Below are positions 49,216 to 61,590 of a stretch of DNA of 64,000 nt, piece by piece (position 1 is the stretch's first letter; every line of letters starts with the position of its first letter). The position numbers and the translations under genes are program-made. The notes under the pieces were generated by a model, which worked only from the letters and a program-made list of their open reading frames with translations, ran no database searches and had not been told where the DNA came from. This DNA comes from Sphagnum magellanicum (Eukaryota > Streptophyta > Sphagnopsida > Sphagnales > Sphagnaceae). The stretch lies in the NCBI GenBank assembly GCA_021904315.1, contig CM038924.1:14992026-15056025 (forward strand). Reading direction: 5' to 3'.

Positions 49216-50940
49216 AGTAAGTTACCAAACCCAGAACTAGATTGGGCACCATTGGGATGATTTGGTTGTGTAGAATGTACTTATATGGGTTGGACCCAGA
49301 AAAGGTCTTATCCAATATCATGTCTATCCTTCACATCTTTCTGTAGATGGAAAAAAGAAAGAATCTTAATTTGCGAGTCTGCAGCTTTTGCACTGCTTTA
49401 TAGTGCTAAGTTGCTTTAGGCACTCATTTTGTGTTGACCCACTCATTTTGGGTTTTACTCAACAATTCATAAACTCAAACAAGAATTTTCAACATTAGCA
49501 CATAGTTGTTTCAATTGTATTCTTTGGACCTGTTCAGCATGTTTTATCTTGTTTTTGAAGAATTTACTATTGTGAGAGTGTGATCCATGTTACAAGAGTT
49601 GCCTTGGCATTGCCATTGCATGGACTATTCACTAGATTGGCTATTCAAGCACCAAAGATCTAGTCTTTGATGGTGTGCTCGGTGAGAATGGAAGGTTGTA
49701 ACTTAAGCTGAGATACTTTGCAATTTGTGCGGCAACATTGCACAATCAAAAGTTTGATACTGCTGAAATACAAGTGTACTATGACCCATTTCAATTCAGC
49801 CCACTCCCTGAAAAGATCTCCAAACTGCAGTCTTGAGGCCATGTTTCAGTCTTAAAAGAATTTAGCTTGTCTAAGCAGAAGCACAGTAACACAGCATACC
49901 CATATGCATGTGATTAAAAGAAGTGTAAAATAAAACTTGGCAATTTGACACATAAAACTTTGCAATTAAGTAGTACAGGTACACAAAACATGTGTGGTGA
50001 ATGGATAAAAGCTATACCTGATGATTGAAATTGGCAAATATGCAAGAGCTTGGGTTTGAGAAAAAAAATTGTAGCAACAATTAGGCTTTGTTTCAAGCAA
50101 TTATTTTCCAAGGTCAGAGTTACAAAACACATCTATTAGATTGCACAGAAAACTCCACAATTACGCTTTTGATTGAAAGGTCTACTTGTGCCTTATCTTC
50201 CTGGTGTCAGGAGCAGCAGCTACCAAATGAAGCTTCAACTGGTTCTGGCAGCTCCGCTTGTGATGTGAATCAGCAGTGAGGGACTCTTGGTTTTGGTGTC
50301 TTTTTCAGGTCCAGTGAGGAATCCCAGTTATTACTACACTCTGGAATTAACCTTAAGAAGAACCTGTTAACACTTGATAGCAGAGGAGCTCACTTGTGAG
50401 ATGTTAAGCACCTCTCATTGAGCTTTTTGTCTGTTGCACACCGCAAGCAACAATGCGACACTTGCATGATTGTTGTACATTGTTGATTGTCTTTTTTGTG
50501 AAAACTTAAAACAATTTTTTATAAAAACAAATTGTTCTACTCAAAAGTTGGAAAGTAAGCTAGTGATTGAGATTTCTAGTGAATCTCCTTGAAGTTCTTG
50601 GTTCAAATGCTGATGGGGGTAATGATAGAACATTTAAACAATTCATTTGAATGCTTTGTCACTAATGGGTTTTAAACTTTTGAAGAGGGAAGGGAAAAAC
50701 TGCACAGACCATTAGAACCACAATACTCCAAAAACAATCCCAATGCGAGGTGCTTTGTATCTCCTATCTCGCCTTAGCAGGCTTAATGGGATCACAAGTG
50801 GAATTGGAGATTCTAGACCAGTTTTAGACTACATGAAACTCTGTAGTGGGCAGGGAAGTAGGATCTATGAACACCAACAGACCGTTAAAAACCGTTGCAG
50901 TTTCAAATGGAAGTGAAAAAAAAAAGGGTCCAAATTTTTG
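49216..50940. other. ABCG 3' region and intergenic spacer
   Basis: Sequence after the ABCG stop codon, including an unlocated 3' UTR. No further gene was recognised; the frames at 50088-50279 and elsewhere are short and unmatched. Confidence 0.5.
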
Positions 50941-50950
50941 CTATCCCTTC

Positions 50951-50965
50951 AGGGTTTAGGGTTTT
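50951..50965 (+). promoter_or_regulatory. Telo-box-like motif near the start of the hinderin-like transcript
   Basis: AGGGTTTAGGGTTTT followed by a CT-rich TTTCTTTCCCTTCTTCC stretch. Telo boxes (AAACCCTA on either strand) with pyrimidine patches are frequent near transcription starts of plant genes. This suggests that the next gene's leader begins close to here and is spliced to the coding exon at 51740. That is an inference. Confidence 0.45.
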
Positions 50966-51019
50966 CTTTCTTTCCCTTCTTCCATTTCTCGTCATTTTCT
51001 TGCTCTCTCAGGAAGGCAT

Positions 51020-51180
51020 CAAACTTTAATGATTTTGGACATGAAATATTGATGAATTTGGGACATGAAAATCTGATTATTATGGGCATGAATTTGGAGA
51101 GGAATTTGTGGACATCCCAAATTTGATGATTTTGGGCATGAATTTTGTGGACATTGAAAATTTGATGATTTTGGGCATGT
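51020..51180. repeat. Short GATTTTGGGCATGAA repeats
   Basis: Irregular copies of a ~30-55-bp unit containing GATGATTTTGGGCATGAA and GGACATGAAAAT. They directly precede the larger minisatellite in the presumed leader of the hinderin-like gene. Confidence 0.7.
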
Positions 51181-51244
51181 TCTTGTGTGAGGATTGAAAG
51201 AACATTAGTTTTGGAGCTCGTGCAAGAAAAATCATGATTTGAAA

Positions 51245-51585
51245 AACCTATGCAAGGAAGGTGTTTTGATTGTGACGAGAAATTGTATCTTCAAAATTTG
51301 CAAGGAAAAGTGTTTGGAAAGGAATGTGTTCTTGTGACAAGAAATTGTTTCTTCAAAAATTGCCAAGAGAAGGTGCTTTTGTGAAAGAAGTTGTTTCTTC
51401 AAAGCTTGCAAAGGAAGGTGTTCTTGTGACAAGAACTTGCTTCTTGGAGGCTTGGAAGGGAAGGTATTTTTGTTTGACAAGAAATTGATTCTTCTAAGCT
51501 TGCAAAGGATGGTGTTCTTGTGACAAGAAATTGTTTCTTCAAAGCTTGCAAAGGTGGGTGTTTTCTGTGAAAAGAAATCAGAAGA
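51245..51585. repeat. ~45-48-bp minisatellite, about seven copies
   Basis: Units of the form GTTCTTGTGACAAGAAATTG TTTCTTCAAAGCTTGC AAAGGAAG recur about seven times with moderate divergence. Each unit contains the small palindrome CTTGTGACAAG. The array lies in the presumed 5' UTR or 5' intron of the hinderin-like gene, 170-500 bp before its ATG. Confidence 0.9.
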
Positions 51586-51750
51586 ACCAAGATGGTGTTT
51601 GTGAAAGCACAAGGATGCTGCTGACTGTCTTCAAGAAGAGATGAGGGAGTTGGTCAGTGGGTCTTATTTCATTTACAGAGAATGTTATTACACCTAGTGC
51701 CAGTAATTATTTAAGAATATTAGGTGTATTTGCTTCCAGGAACAAGGGGA

Positions 51751-54700
51751 ATGGAGTCTTCATCTCCAAAGACACAGCAGCAGACCTCCAAGAAGAATGT
51801 AGATCATGGTCATCAGGATCTGAAAAGGAAGAAGAAGAAGAGAAGTGTTGTATCTCTAAGGGAGCTTTCTGATGAAGACAAGCACAAAGTTGCTAATCTG
51901 ATTCACCAAGTGAGAAACAGTAGGAGGAAAATCAAAACAGATGATTATCCTGCTTGAACAATCATCTCAGATGGTTACATCTGCCATGCCTGTCATTGTA
52001 GTGTTAGGATGTGTTTTGCCTTTGCTGTTTCTTCTCTCCAGTTTTGGGAATCCATGCCCTTTTGTTTTGGGTTACATCATGGATTGCCTTACTTGTTATG
52101 CATTTCATTCCAAATTTGGTTGGTGTGGGCACAGGTTGTGCATGCCTTTGGAGAGATAGATCGATTGTGTACATTGCTTGAGACCGAGCGTATCACCCAT
52201 GCATCACAAATGACAAAGTTGCGGCTGCAGAACCATGAAATTGCTGCTGAGGTCTCCAATATCCTTTTGACATACATACATTATTACATGCTTCTTTCTT
52301 GCATGCATGATGCATCATCCACCTTGATGAAAGCCCAAAAATGAGGACAATGACTGAGTCCTGATAGTCCCCCCACTGCCATGGGCATTCAAGCTATGGG
52401 GTTATTGATTGAGAACTCACAACCTGTGATTAGACTTCCAGTGGGGAAGATGCTGCTTGCTGGAGAAAAATCTATTTGCAGAGGATGGAACTTCTTAACA
52501 AGATACGAGCAGCACATCTAAGATCAAAGCTGGCGACTCTGCAATATCTTCCTTCAGGAGGTCACCATGCCAAAGTAAGTAAAGCCCACCATTGCCACCA
52601 TCGACATCCCTTTAGTATCTCTGGCTCCTTTGGTCTTCATATTGTTGCAGGATACAAGAGTCATCCAAGTTCCATATTGTTTGCATAGATATATCATTGA
52701 TCTGTGTTTGGTGTGCTGTTGTCTGAATTGGTGGAACGATCCTTATGAAAAAGAGAATGTCAAGTCCACTGGAAGCTGGCATTTGCTGGATGATGATTGC
52801 AGCTGTGGAAACCCAAACCACAGAACTCTAGCATGCCAAAAGAAATTTCTGCCTTGGGATGATCTTGCATAATCAATCACTGGACAACTCTGTTCTTGCA
52901 GCAGCAAAATGTAGGCTCTGATTGTTCAGCTGACAGGTTCATGCCAGAATCCAGGGAAACTGTTTTGCACCCCTTCTCTCTCCCATCCAGGAAGGTCAAG
53001 ACCTGGATCATGATGACAAACCAACCTCAAGAAACTTCGCAGGTGCAATCAAAGATGTCAACACAGGAAGAAGTTCCTCTGTCTTTCATACTACCACTGA
53101 CAAGAACAAGAACAGGGCCTGCGATGTCACAAAAGTGGAAAAGCTTTTGGGACACTTTCCAGAGAAAGAGGTGTTGGAAGACTTAACAAATGAAAGTGCT
53201 CACCTCAGAGGAATTATGGGAGTGAGAGGCATGGAAGGACAACAACACTCCATGGAAGTGCCAAGAAGCACCTCAGGTGCAGATTTCCAGGCAAGAGATT
53301 CTTTACTGCACTTGAAAACTATGACTCGTCAGAAGGAGAATTGGAATCCTGAAAGAGTGGAAGATCAGGGAGCTGCTAAGGAAAAATCATCAACAGAGAT
53401 GGGGTTTGAAGCAGTTGTTCCGGGCATGCAATTCCTGCTAGCCTCACATGTAAAGTCTCCAAGAACTCTCTCGAATGCAACAAATAACCTGAGGAACTTT
53501 CAAACCAACTTGATAGGTGATCATCCTCCTCTTCGGAAAGAAATGGTTATGGAACCTTCTTCTTCTTTAGCTGGCATGCACACCACAAGTTGTGCCACAG
53601 CTGGATACATTTCTACTGTTGATTCTCTAGTAACAGCAGAAGTGGCTCCCCTGTTACCAAGTGTCATGGTTCCAGCAGCTGCTGCGGAAGGCGGCAGGAG
53701 AATCATGATGCCATCCAAGAACTATCCTTACTTTCCAGACTCTCAGGAGATGGCCCCCAACAATCAACCTTTACAACCAGATGTGTCACAATTGTTGTTC
53801 TATCCTGCAGTGACTATGCCAGCTCAGCAGCCAGTTCTGACAGCGGCAGCTTCTGTTTCTACACCGCTGGATGTCACCACCAGGTATGCTATGCTACAGA
53901 GGTGAAGAATGATGATGAACGGTTATGGTGTGATTACACATGTTGGTCGCATTGCACACAAATCCTTCACCCAATTCCAGACCCCGTCTGAAGAAGCCAG
54001 AGCCAAGAAGCATAATGATGCCGTTCTCAATTACTTTCCAACAGAGCACCTCTAATGTATTTGGCAAGAATAGGACTTGATTTCCCATCCTTGTGGCTCT
54101 TCTTACAGCAGGGTTGCTGTGCATGTGATGGGTTAGGGAAGCATCCAAACAGTTGGAAACACTCACCAATCCAGAACTTCATCTTGGAAGTCATTATCAT
54201 CATCTGCGACCTCCAGTGGCAACGATGGCTGCTTCATCATCCTCCAGCATCATGATGATGAAGATGATGGCACCAGAAGGGAGCAGAGAAGAACATTCCA
54301 AGCTGAAGTTTGATCCATATGTAGGAGCTGGTGGTATTTTCTACTTTACTCCTCCAGGCACAAATCCACTTATCAAGCAAAGACAGAGTTCCAGGGGTGA
54401 TGATGTGAAGCTGGGATATACAATTCAGCCATTGGAGGGCACTGTGAGAGGAAGAGAACAAAGTCAATGGAATGATACAGTGAGAAGCAGCGAAAAAAGA
54501 CACATTGAGAGCAGCAGTTGGAGGAATGAAGATGTCAATGATGAGAGTAGAAGACAAGGAATAATGGCACCCAATTGGCAAAATGAGAATGCAAAGATAG
54601 AAACCCATCCCAAACACAGGGAGAAGGGCACATGCCACGAGATGCATAATGGACTGTACCCAAGCAGGCAGCAGCAGCACAACTCAACAATCTTAGCAGA

Positions 54701-56171
54701 AAATTGGTCAGATCAGGACCACAATAGTGAAAGAGACTACACGGGACATGGAAGAGACCAGTGCCTTGAAGAAGCAGAAGGACCCAGGATCTTCCGACAT
54801 GGTAACCCTGATGATCAGAGATCTACCAAGCATGACAACAAGGGAGACAGAGAACAAAAAGTAGGAAGGACAAAAGAAAGAATTGCTGGTTCGGATGAGG
54901 AAGATCTACTCCCATCAAAACCAGCAGCGCTGAGCACACAATCTGAGCACTACTACACAAGTCAGCAAAGGAAGAAGGATCATGCACTTGCAAACAGAGA
55001 AACTTTGGAAGAGAATTCCCCCACTAGGAGAATTCCAGAGGCAAGAAAGTTATTTTGTGAAGGATGTTGCAGAAGGGCTATGAGAATAGAGAGGTCTCAA
55101 CAAGAAGATGAGCCTGAATATATGATGCACAGAGAAACCAGTGAAGTGGTCAGAAGAGAAGAGAGAGATGATGGGTACAAGAACCAGGAGGAGGATGTTG
55201 TGTCAGAGGAGGAATCTCTTTTGTGCAACCACAGGCATGGACCTGTCTGGCAACAATGGAAAGTTGGAGGATTCAAAGGAGCGGCAGAGCTGCATATACC
55301 CACCAACTGTCAGCTGCAGAGAAAACAGACATCTGATCCAAATCAGCAGCAAAAGGAGAGACTTCACCATGTGTCCAGCACCAAAACAAACTCATCAGAG
55401 ATTCTGAAACATCAAACTTATCATCATCATCATCTCAGGGCAGCTGGACAAATTGGACAGGGAGAAGTAGAAGAAGATGTGGGGTTTGGAATATGTGGGG
55501 AAGAGAACTTATCCAAAGCAACAAGCACCTCCAAAGTCTTGGAAGAACAATGGGAATCTGGGACAGTTTTAGGCTCTCCTGACATTGAAACAGGCTCAGC
55601 AGCCTGCTGTGCCATGTCCTTGAAGCATAGTCAGTCTAAGCATAAACAGAAACTACTGGCCCTCAGACATGAGCTGAAGAATTCAGTGGACCATAGGAAC
55701 TCAGACAATCATCATGAATTCAGCTGCAACAATCCTGTAAACACTGTAGACAATAGTGACATAGATACTCATATGAAGGCCGTAGTTGACTGCAATGAAC
55801 AAGGGATGAGGAGGAGCAATCTAGGGAGGAGTTCTATCTTCCCCATTGTCTTGCCTAGGTTCCAGCAGCAGCAAGGTTTTGGACCAAACTGCATCACGTT
55901 TGGAACTCCCATCACCAACAACCTAGAGTTTGAAGCAGACAACAGACCAGACTGCTCATGCCACAACATAAGACCTCCAGAAAGTTCTGAAAATCAGCAA
56001 CAAAAAGGTGATAAACTTCCAAATGTAAAGCCCGCCTCCAATTGTCCTCCCACTGCTGCAATCAGGTCTGTCAAGTATGCACCACACATGGAGGTCCTTG
56101 GAAGACACCGGTATTTGTATGACATGTCTCTTCTTGAGCTTGTAAACAAGCTAGAGCTAGGGGAGGAGTAG
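51751..56171 (+). CDS. Hinderin (KIAA1328)-like coiled-coil protein, spliced
   Basis: Predicted coding exons: 51751-51909, 52135-52251, 52482-52574, 52991-53883 and 54137-56171. All have GT-AG borders and matching phases, giving about 1098 residues. An AG at 51738-51739 precedes the first coding exon, so a leader intron is likely. Residues 25-31 are a basic KRKKKKR stretch. SLRELSDEDKHKVANLIHQ (35-53) resembles the hinderin segment SLKDLCLEDKRRIANLI as I remember it. A helical region follows (VVHAFGEIDRLCTLLETERI, LRLQNHEIAAERMELLNKIR). The middle is low-complexity, rich in Gln, Ser, His and Glu. The last residues RYLYDMSLLELVNKLE match the C-terminal TSRYETSLLDLV-like motif of hinderin. The AG at 54135-54136 is the acceptor I found that keeps the last exon open. 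A small extra exon between 52575 and 52990 cannot be excluded. Human hinderin binds SMC3; the plant role is unknown. Confidence 0.65.
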
Positions 56172-57469
56172 GAGGGATTTTGGCAAGGGAGAAACAGCAA
56201 TTGGATTAAATGAGGCAACCAAAGAAATCCCCCATTTGTTTCAATGTTTAAGGGCTCAACCAATCCACACTTGTCCCATGCTAATCCTTCCTGATTAAGG
56301 TCCTTGTTTTAGCAACTTGCCATGAGTGCTAGTTAGCCCTGGCTCTAGCTTCTTCTGTGCAACACATTCAACTTGTTACATCTCCAGATAAATATATGAG
56401 CACAATGTCCAACCGCAAGGCTTGCTGCTGCTGCTAAGGGATGCTTTCTGTAGGCAAATATGCCGATTGATGACTACAGACATCAAACAAGACTGACAGT
56501 TGCACATTCAGCTACTGATGGGTATCTTTTTCTGCTTACCCTGCCCATGCCTTGTTTTAGCCCAGTTTGCCAAGAAATCATATCAAGGACTTTTGAGGAT
56601 TGAGGCATTGAAGTTCAACAAATCCAAGTTTGGATAGACTTCAGTTATGGATTTTTCGAGTGGGTGTGTTGTGTGAAGTGCAGTCTTACAATTTGGTACT
56701 TTTGAAGCTTTCCCCATCTGGTGCGAAGTGTGTGCTTCTGCTAAAAGATTGTCTGGTTTCCATTGCAGGGAGCAGGAGGTGGATTTCAGCATGATACACA
56801 TTCTCAGTAGATAGCTATGATGTCGTGTTACAGGTACACTCTGCAATCACTTCAGATAGTAATTACACTTCTAGACAAAATCAAACTTTCAAGTTGTGTT
56901 AATGAAAACGGATAGAGGGAATACAAATCTTGGGAAACTCCAGTTTGTGTTTTCTGAATTGGAATGAGATTTCTTCATTTTGACGGAAGTGATTTGCACT
57001 TCTGGTGAGGAATTGCCTTACCACAATTGATGCCAGCAAAATTAGTGCAATGGGGTATCTAGTCACCTGCTGAATCTTGTCATCACTGCCAAATCATTGA
57101 AGTTATCATGTGATCAATACCAGGGTATTGGTTACCCAGATGTGTTTGCAACTATGCTCAGCCATGTCATACCGAAATTGATTCAGTGTCATGTTGTTAC
57201 ACAGGATTTAAGACAAATCAATGTGCAATATTTGATACTGGTATGGGTTGGACATACAGTTTGTTGTTCACCAGTAGCACTTATGTATCTATATATGCAA
57301 TAATCTCTTTGTCATAAGCTCTCAAGGTGCTGAGATTGCTTACCCCTTCTTCAGATCTGATGCGACTTGGGAAGAAGAATTTGAAGCCTGTTTTGACCTA
57401 CAATAATAGAATGGACCAAAAGCTTGAAGATGATCAGTTTACCCAATTTTGATTGACAATTTGTGGGTG
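56172..57469. other. 3' region of the hinderin-like gene and spacer
   Basis: Sequence following the stop codon at 56169-56171, including the presumed 3' UTR. No additional gene, RNA or repeat was recognised. Confidence 0.5.
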
Positions 57470-57835
57470 GTCTTCTACACCACAATGGCTTACATCAAAC
57501 TTCCAATCTCTAGTCAGCCCTTGATGATATCAACAAGTGATTTTCCCTTCTTTGAGGGTAGTCTTCTACACCACAATGGTTCACATCAAACTTCTAGTTT
57601 CTATTCAATGCTTGCCGATACCAGTAAATGATTTCCCCCTTTGAGAGTGGTGTTCTACACCACAATGGTTCACATCAAACTTCAAATTTCTCCTCAAACC
57701 TTGCTGATACCATATCAGCAAGTGAGTGATTTCCCTTTTAGGGTTGTCTTGTACACCATAATGGCTCATATCAAACTTACAATTTTTGCTTAGCCCCCTT
57801 GCTGATGATGATACCAGCAAGTTATTTCCCCTTTT
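57470..57835. repeat. ~90-bp minisatellite, four copies
   Basis: The block GTCTTCTACACCACAATGG begins near 57470, 57561, 57650 and (more diverged) 57746. Each unit also has ACATCAAACTTC and GTGATTTCCC-type segments. The period is 89-96 bp. Non-coding. Confidence 0.9.
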
Positions 57836-58700
57836 GTATAAGTGAGAGTTTGTTCCCAAGTTGTGTCTCCCCAGTTCCTAACCAAAGACAGGAAAACATG
57901 TTTTCAATTACAAAATGAGTGGAGCATTCATGGGCTTGAGTAAAAGCTGACTTTCCCTTTCCCACCCTCCCGCCCCTCAGAAGTAAATGGGGACATGTCC
58001 CCAAGAAGCAGCCAAATCTCCAGTCAAATGTGCTGCTGCTGCAGCTGCACTGCTTGCTGCTCTACTTGGGTCTGGGCTGGCCACACTGTTAATGCTTTAC
58101 TTTGATTGCAAGCTTGTGTAAGTAAAAATCTTTGAACCTCAAATCCAGCTTTGGTTGGTGGCACATTCAAAGAAGGAATTTGATTTAATTGGTTTTTTTA
58201 TCCTTATTAGTGCCTTAGCCTTCACTTTTGCTCCAGGGCAAATTAGTTGATCTCCTTGGTGGGGGTTTTGTTCTTGAGCTGTATTGGCTTCAGGAATGAC
58301 ATGAAAAAGCTTAAGTTAATTAAAAAAACACTCAGTTGTGTCAGCAGTTGTCAGGGACCAGTGTTTTCTTTGGCTGGCAAACTTTTTGCAAAATTTCAAG
58401 CCCAAAAAGTAAAACAAGGAAGATACAAAAATTCCCTTTTTAAGAAGAATAATTCTGTCACAAATTCCTTTGTTTCTTTGTTTGGAATAAAAAGTTTGCC
58501 AAATTTTTGAGAGGGGGAAAAAAAAATTCTTGCGAAATTTTTTGCCACATGTCGTGAACATACTTTCTCAATTTGGGGCAGTGTTTTGCCAGTTTTCTTC
58601 AGTTTTGGCAATTATTTACAAATTTTTCACCAATTGATGCTAAATATTGATGGGCTTGACTGTTAACCATGTTACGTCATAAAAATTGAAAGAAAACAAA
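57836..58700. other. Intergenic, nothing recognised
   Basis: Mixed-composition DNA with short frames on both strands; none is recognised. There is a T/A-rich stretch with repeated CAAATTTTTG-like words near 58380-58630. Confidence 0.45.
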
Positions 58701-59202
58701 GGGGATGTGTCACACTATGGCCTTGCCATTTACAATTAAAAAGTATCTGAAGGCAAAAGAAGAATTATGAAAACTTAAACTATTTCACCATGCAAAAATA
58801 TACCAATCTTCAAAAAAATCCTCCAAAAGAAACCAAAATCCTTGAAGCTATTATAACTCCATAACTAATCTCAAGTTTCAACACCAGCCAAAATATCATC
58901 TTTCAAAAATCCACATATAAAAATAGACCTATTATTATTATTACCTAGGGGCCAAAATCCATTAAAGCTACTATACTCTAAAATGAATCTAAACACACCA
59001 AATATCCTTGCCTTTGTAGGCAAGGCCAAAAACACACACACACTCCCCCCACATTAGGTGGTGTCCAGTTAGTTCTTTCTCCTTTCTGAAAGTGGGTACT
59101 TGCTTTTTGGCAGACAGAAGCTTCTGCTGCTGTTGCTTCTTCTTTACATAAATTGTATATTCTATTGTTGTATATTCTATTTCTTGTGGGAGACACAAGC
59201 TG

Positions 59203-59229
59203 ATTGTTTGTTTGTTTGTTTGTTTGTTT
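59203..59229. repeat. (TTTG)n microsatellite
   Basis: About six to seven TTTG units inside the inverted-repeat element; a similar short run occurs at 61908-61928. Confidence 0.9.
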
Positions 59230-59384
59230 TTGTCTGTTAGAAGTGTTTTGTCTGTTAGATGTTTTTTCCAACAATTTTTTTTTAAATGTTTTTTCCCCCC
59301 ACCACTTAAATAACTTCAAGACAAGTATTCTTGGAGCTTGCACCCTTCCAAAAGTAGGTTCAATGGTTCAATGCCTTAATACCC

Positions 59385-59413
59385 TCTTCTTCTTCTTCTT
59401 CTTCTTCTTCTTT
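59385..59413. repeat. (CTT)n microsatellite
   Basis: About nine CTT units followed by a T run. Confidence 0.9.
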
Positions 59414-59496
59414 TTTCCCTGTTTTGAGATTTTTGTATTAAAATAATAATACTGAGCAAACCTGCCAGATTTTTGCAACAACCTAAAAACCACCAA

Positions 59497-59523
59497 CCCA
59501 TCCATCCATCCATCCATCCATCC
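59497..59523. repeat. (CATC)n microsatellite
   Basis: About six CATC units after AACC. Chance frames through it give artificial Met-Asp-Gly-Trp repeats, which are not a protein. Confidence 0.9.
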
Positions 59524-60517
59524 CAACCCCCACAAAAAATGCATTTGCATTTTGTTGGGTTTGGTGGCCACAGTGAAGAACCACCACCCACTCCATCCAG
59601 TGCACCATGAAGGATGAATGGTAAAAAGTGGTCAGGAAACAGTTTTCTGTTGGGTTCCAGTCCACTAGCTAACCATGGTGGTTAGCTCAGTTAACTCTCT
59701 TTTCTACCTACCTACTAACAACTCACAAAACAGGTTGCTAATAGGCAGGTAGTAAAAAAAACAGCCCTTACCTATCTGTATAAACCATCTACTTACCTAG
59801 TAGTTACCTACTTTCCTACCTATCTACCTATATATGAGACCATAATTGGTTACCAAGGTGAAACTAAATATTAACTCAGTTGAGGTTCATCCACAATTGA
59901 GGCATCCAGTGGATGGTGCGCTGGTGGGTGCTGGTTCACACTGGCTTGGTGGGGGGGGTGGGGGGTTGTGTGTGTGTTTGGTGGGTTGGGTGGGGATGGT
60001 GGTGGGGTAGGAGGGCCCCCAAGGGGTTGGGAGGGAAGTGAGTTTGGGGAGTGGATTTAGATCATAATACTAATAAAACCCCACCCAAACAGCAGCTGAC
60101 ACAACATGTTAAATGCCACAAATCACTCACACCTCCTGCAACCCTAATATAATTACACAGGATTTTTATGGTTTGTAGTATTATTGTTGGTATGAAGTAG
60201 ATGAACCTGGCAAAACACAACAAAAATCTGTCTCCCTTACCAATTGAGATCAGACGGAAAATACCCATTTAATAAGTGTGTGATTGCAGCAGCATAATGC
60301 AAAGAATGTATAGAATTTTTTAAACTATCGGAGAAGGGTCTATAGCTTAGAGACTCTTTCCAATTTGAGGCTCTCATCATAAGCTCGATAGGTCCTATCG
60401 AGTGAAGGGGCCCTAAATTCTATTAGGGTCTAAATCTAGAGCCTTCACATGCATAGCACACGCCCTTTAACTGCCCTTTTCTTTTGTCTTCCCTTTAAAA
60501 CAGGTAATTCTAACTGC

Positions 60518-60549
60518 CCCCACCCCCCCCCCCCCCCCCCCCCCCCCCC
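60518..60549. repeat. Poly-C tract
   Basis: About 27-31 C residues with one interruption at the left end. Length is likely unreliable in an assembly. Confidence 0.9.
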
Positions 60550-60754
60550 ACACCCTTCTTGGTCCTTACCATAACATATACCTACCTAATAACTTACCAT
60601 AAGGACCTCATAAGGACCTCATCATGAAGAAGTTCTGACCTAAGCATTGCATTTTTGTGTTGGTGTAGATGCTGAACTGTGCTTCAACTACTAGTAATAA
60701 TGGAATTGTTCCATCAGTGAAGCATTTAATAATACCGTAGTACCTTGGCCATTT

Positions 60755-61010
60755 CAACACATGTCCGTCAAATGATTAATTAATTAATTTTGAAAAAAAT
60801 TAATTTCAACAAATGGAAATATTCCTAAATATTCACTATTTTCCTTCACAATATCTTTTGATTTGGAAGAAATAATTTTTTGAAAATTTCAACATTTTTG
60901 AAAATAATATAAGTGGTGTCCAATTGGCCAAGGTACTACTAAGGTAAGCTGGGGATAGAATTATTACACCCAAAACTGGATTTCTTTCTTCCTTCCTGCT
61001 GGACATTCCA
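60755..61010 (+). repeat. Dispersed repeat, copy 1
   Basis: Begins ACACATGTCCGTCAAATGATTAATTAATTAATTTTG in pieces and continues through TTTTTTGAAAATTTCAACATTT to a CCCAAAACTGGATTTCTTTC end. It matches 62515-62765 in the same orientation, roughly 70-75% by eye. Non-coding. Confidence 0.6.
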
Positions 61011-61590
61011 AACATTTGTCTGTTCACTAGAGTAGTAGGTAGGTAGGTCCCCTCTCTGGCCCCCACCCCAGTGCCCACCCCCTACACAGTCCCCAAAGTC
61101 ACCCCAAGATCTTTAAAATTCTTTTTAAAGATTTTGTGCTGAAAATTTGGCTTCCAAGGGAATGCATGGATTTTTACTACCTAGTTGCTGAGAGCCATGT
61201 TTCCACCACAAAAAGAAAATTATGTAGTTCATCTATTTATATTCATTTTTTATTATATTTAAATATTTATCAGCCTTGCCTACCAAGGCAAGGATATTGT
61301 GTTTAGATTCATTATAGAGTATATACATAGTAACTTAAGGGATTTTGGCCCCTAGGTAGTAGGCCTATTTTTATAGGAGGGTTTTTGAAAGTTGATATTT
61401 TGGCTTGTCTTGAAACTTTTGAGATTAGTTATAAAGTTATGCTATCTTGAAGGATTTTTGGTTTCTTTAAGAGGATTATTTTTTTGAAGAATGTATTTTT
61501 GCATGTTGAAATATTTGAATTTCCATAACTCTTCTTTTGCCTTAAGATACTTTTTAGTGTAAACAGTAAGCCCACAATGTGACACGCCCC

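Larger units (their letters stand above)
58701..61590. mobile_element. 2.9-kb element with ~320-bp terminal inverted repeats (unclassified)
   Basis: The left arm 58701-59027 (starting GGGGATGTGTCACACTATGG) and the right arm 61272-61590 (complement starting GGGGCGTGTCACATTGTGGG) align over their whole length at roughly 80% by eye. Shared blocks include AAAAAGTATCT, GCAAAAGAAGA, CTAGGGGCCAAAATCC, AATGAATCTAAACACA and TATCCTTGCCTT. The 2.2-kb interior has no coding region; it holds microsatellites and a C-tract. Long G-ended inverted repeats are typical of Mutator-like elements, but no flanking duplication is visible. It could instead be two copies of one repeat in opposite orientation. Confidence 0.6.

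Noticed and set aside
51232-51612. 126-codon minus-strand frame with repeated FLVTRTPS-like units
   Set aside because: It is a reading of the minisatellite; the repeats come from the DNA period and no domain is present.
59368-59591. Frames with Met-Asp-Gly-Trp repeats on the minus strand
   Set aside because: They are translations of the (CATC)n and (CTT)n microsatellites, not a protein.
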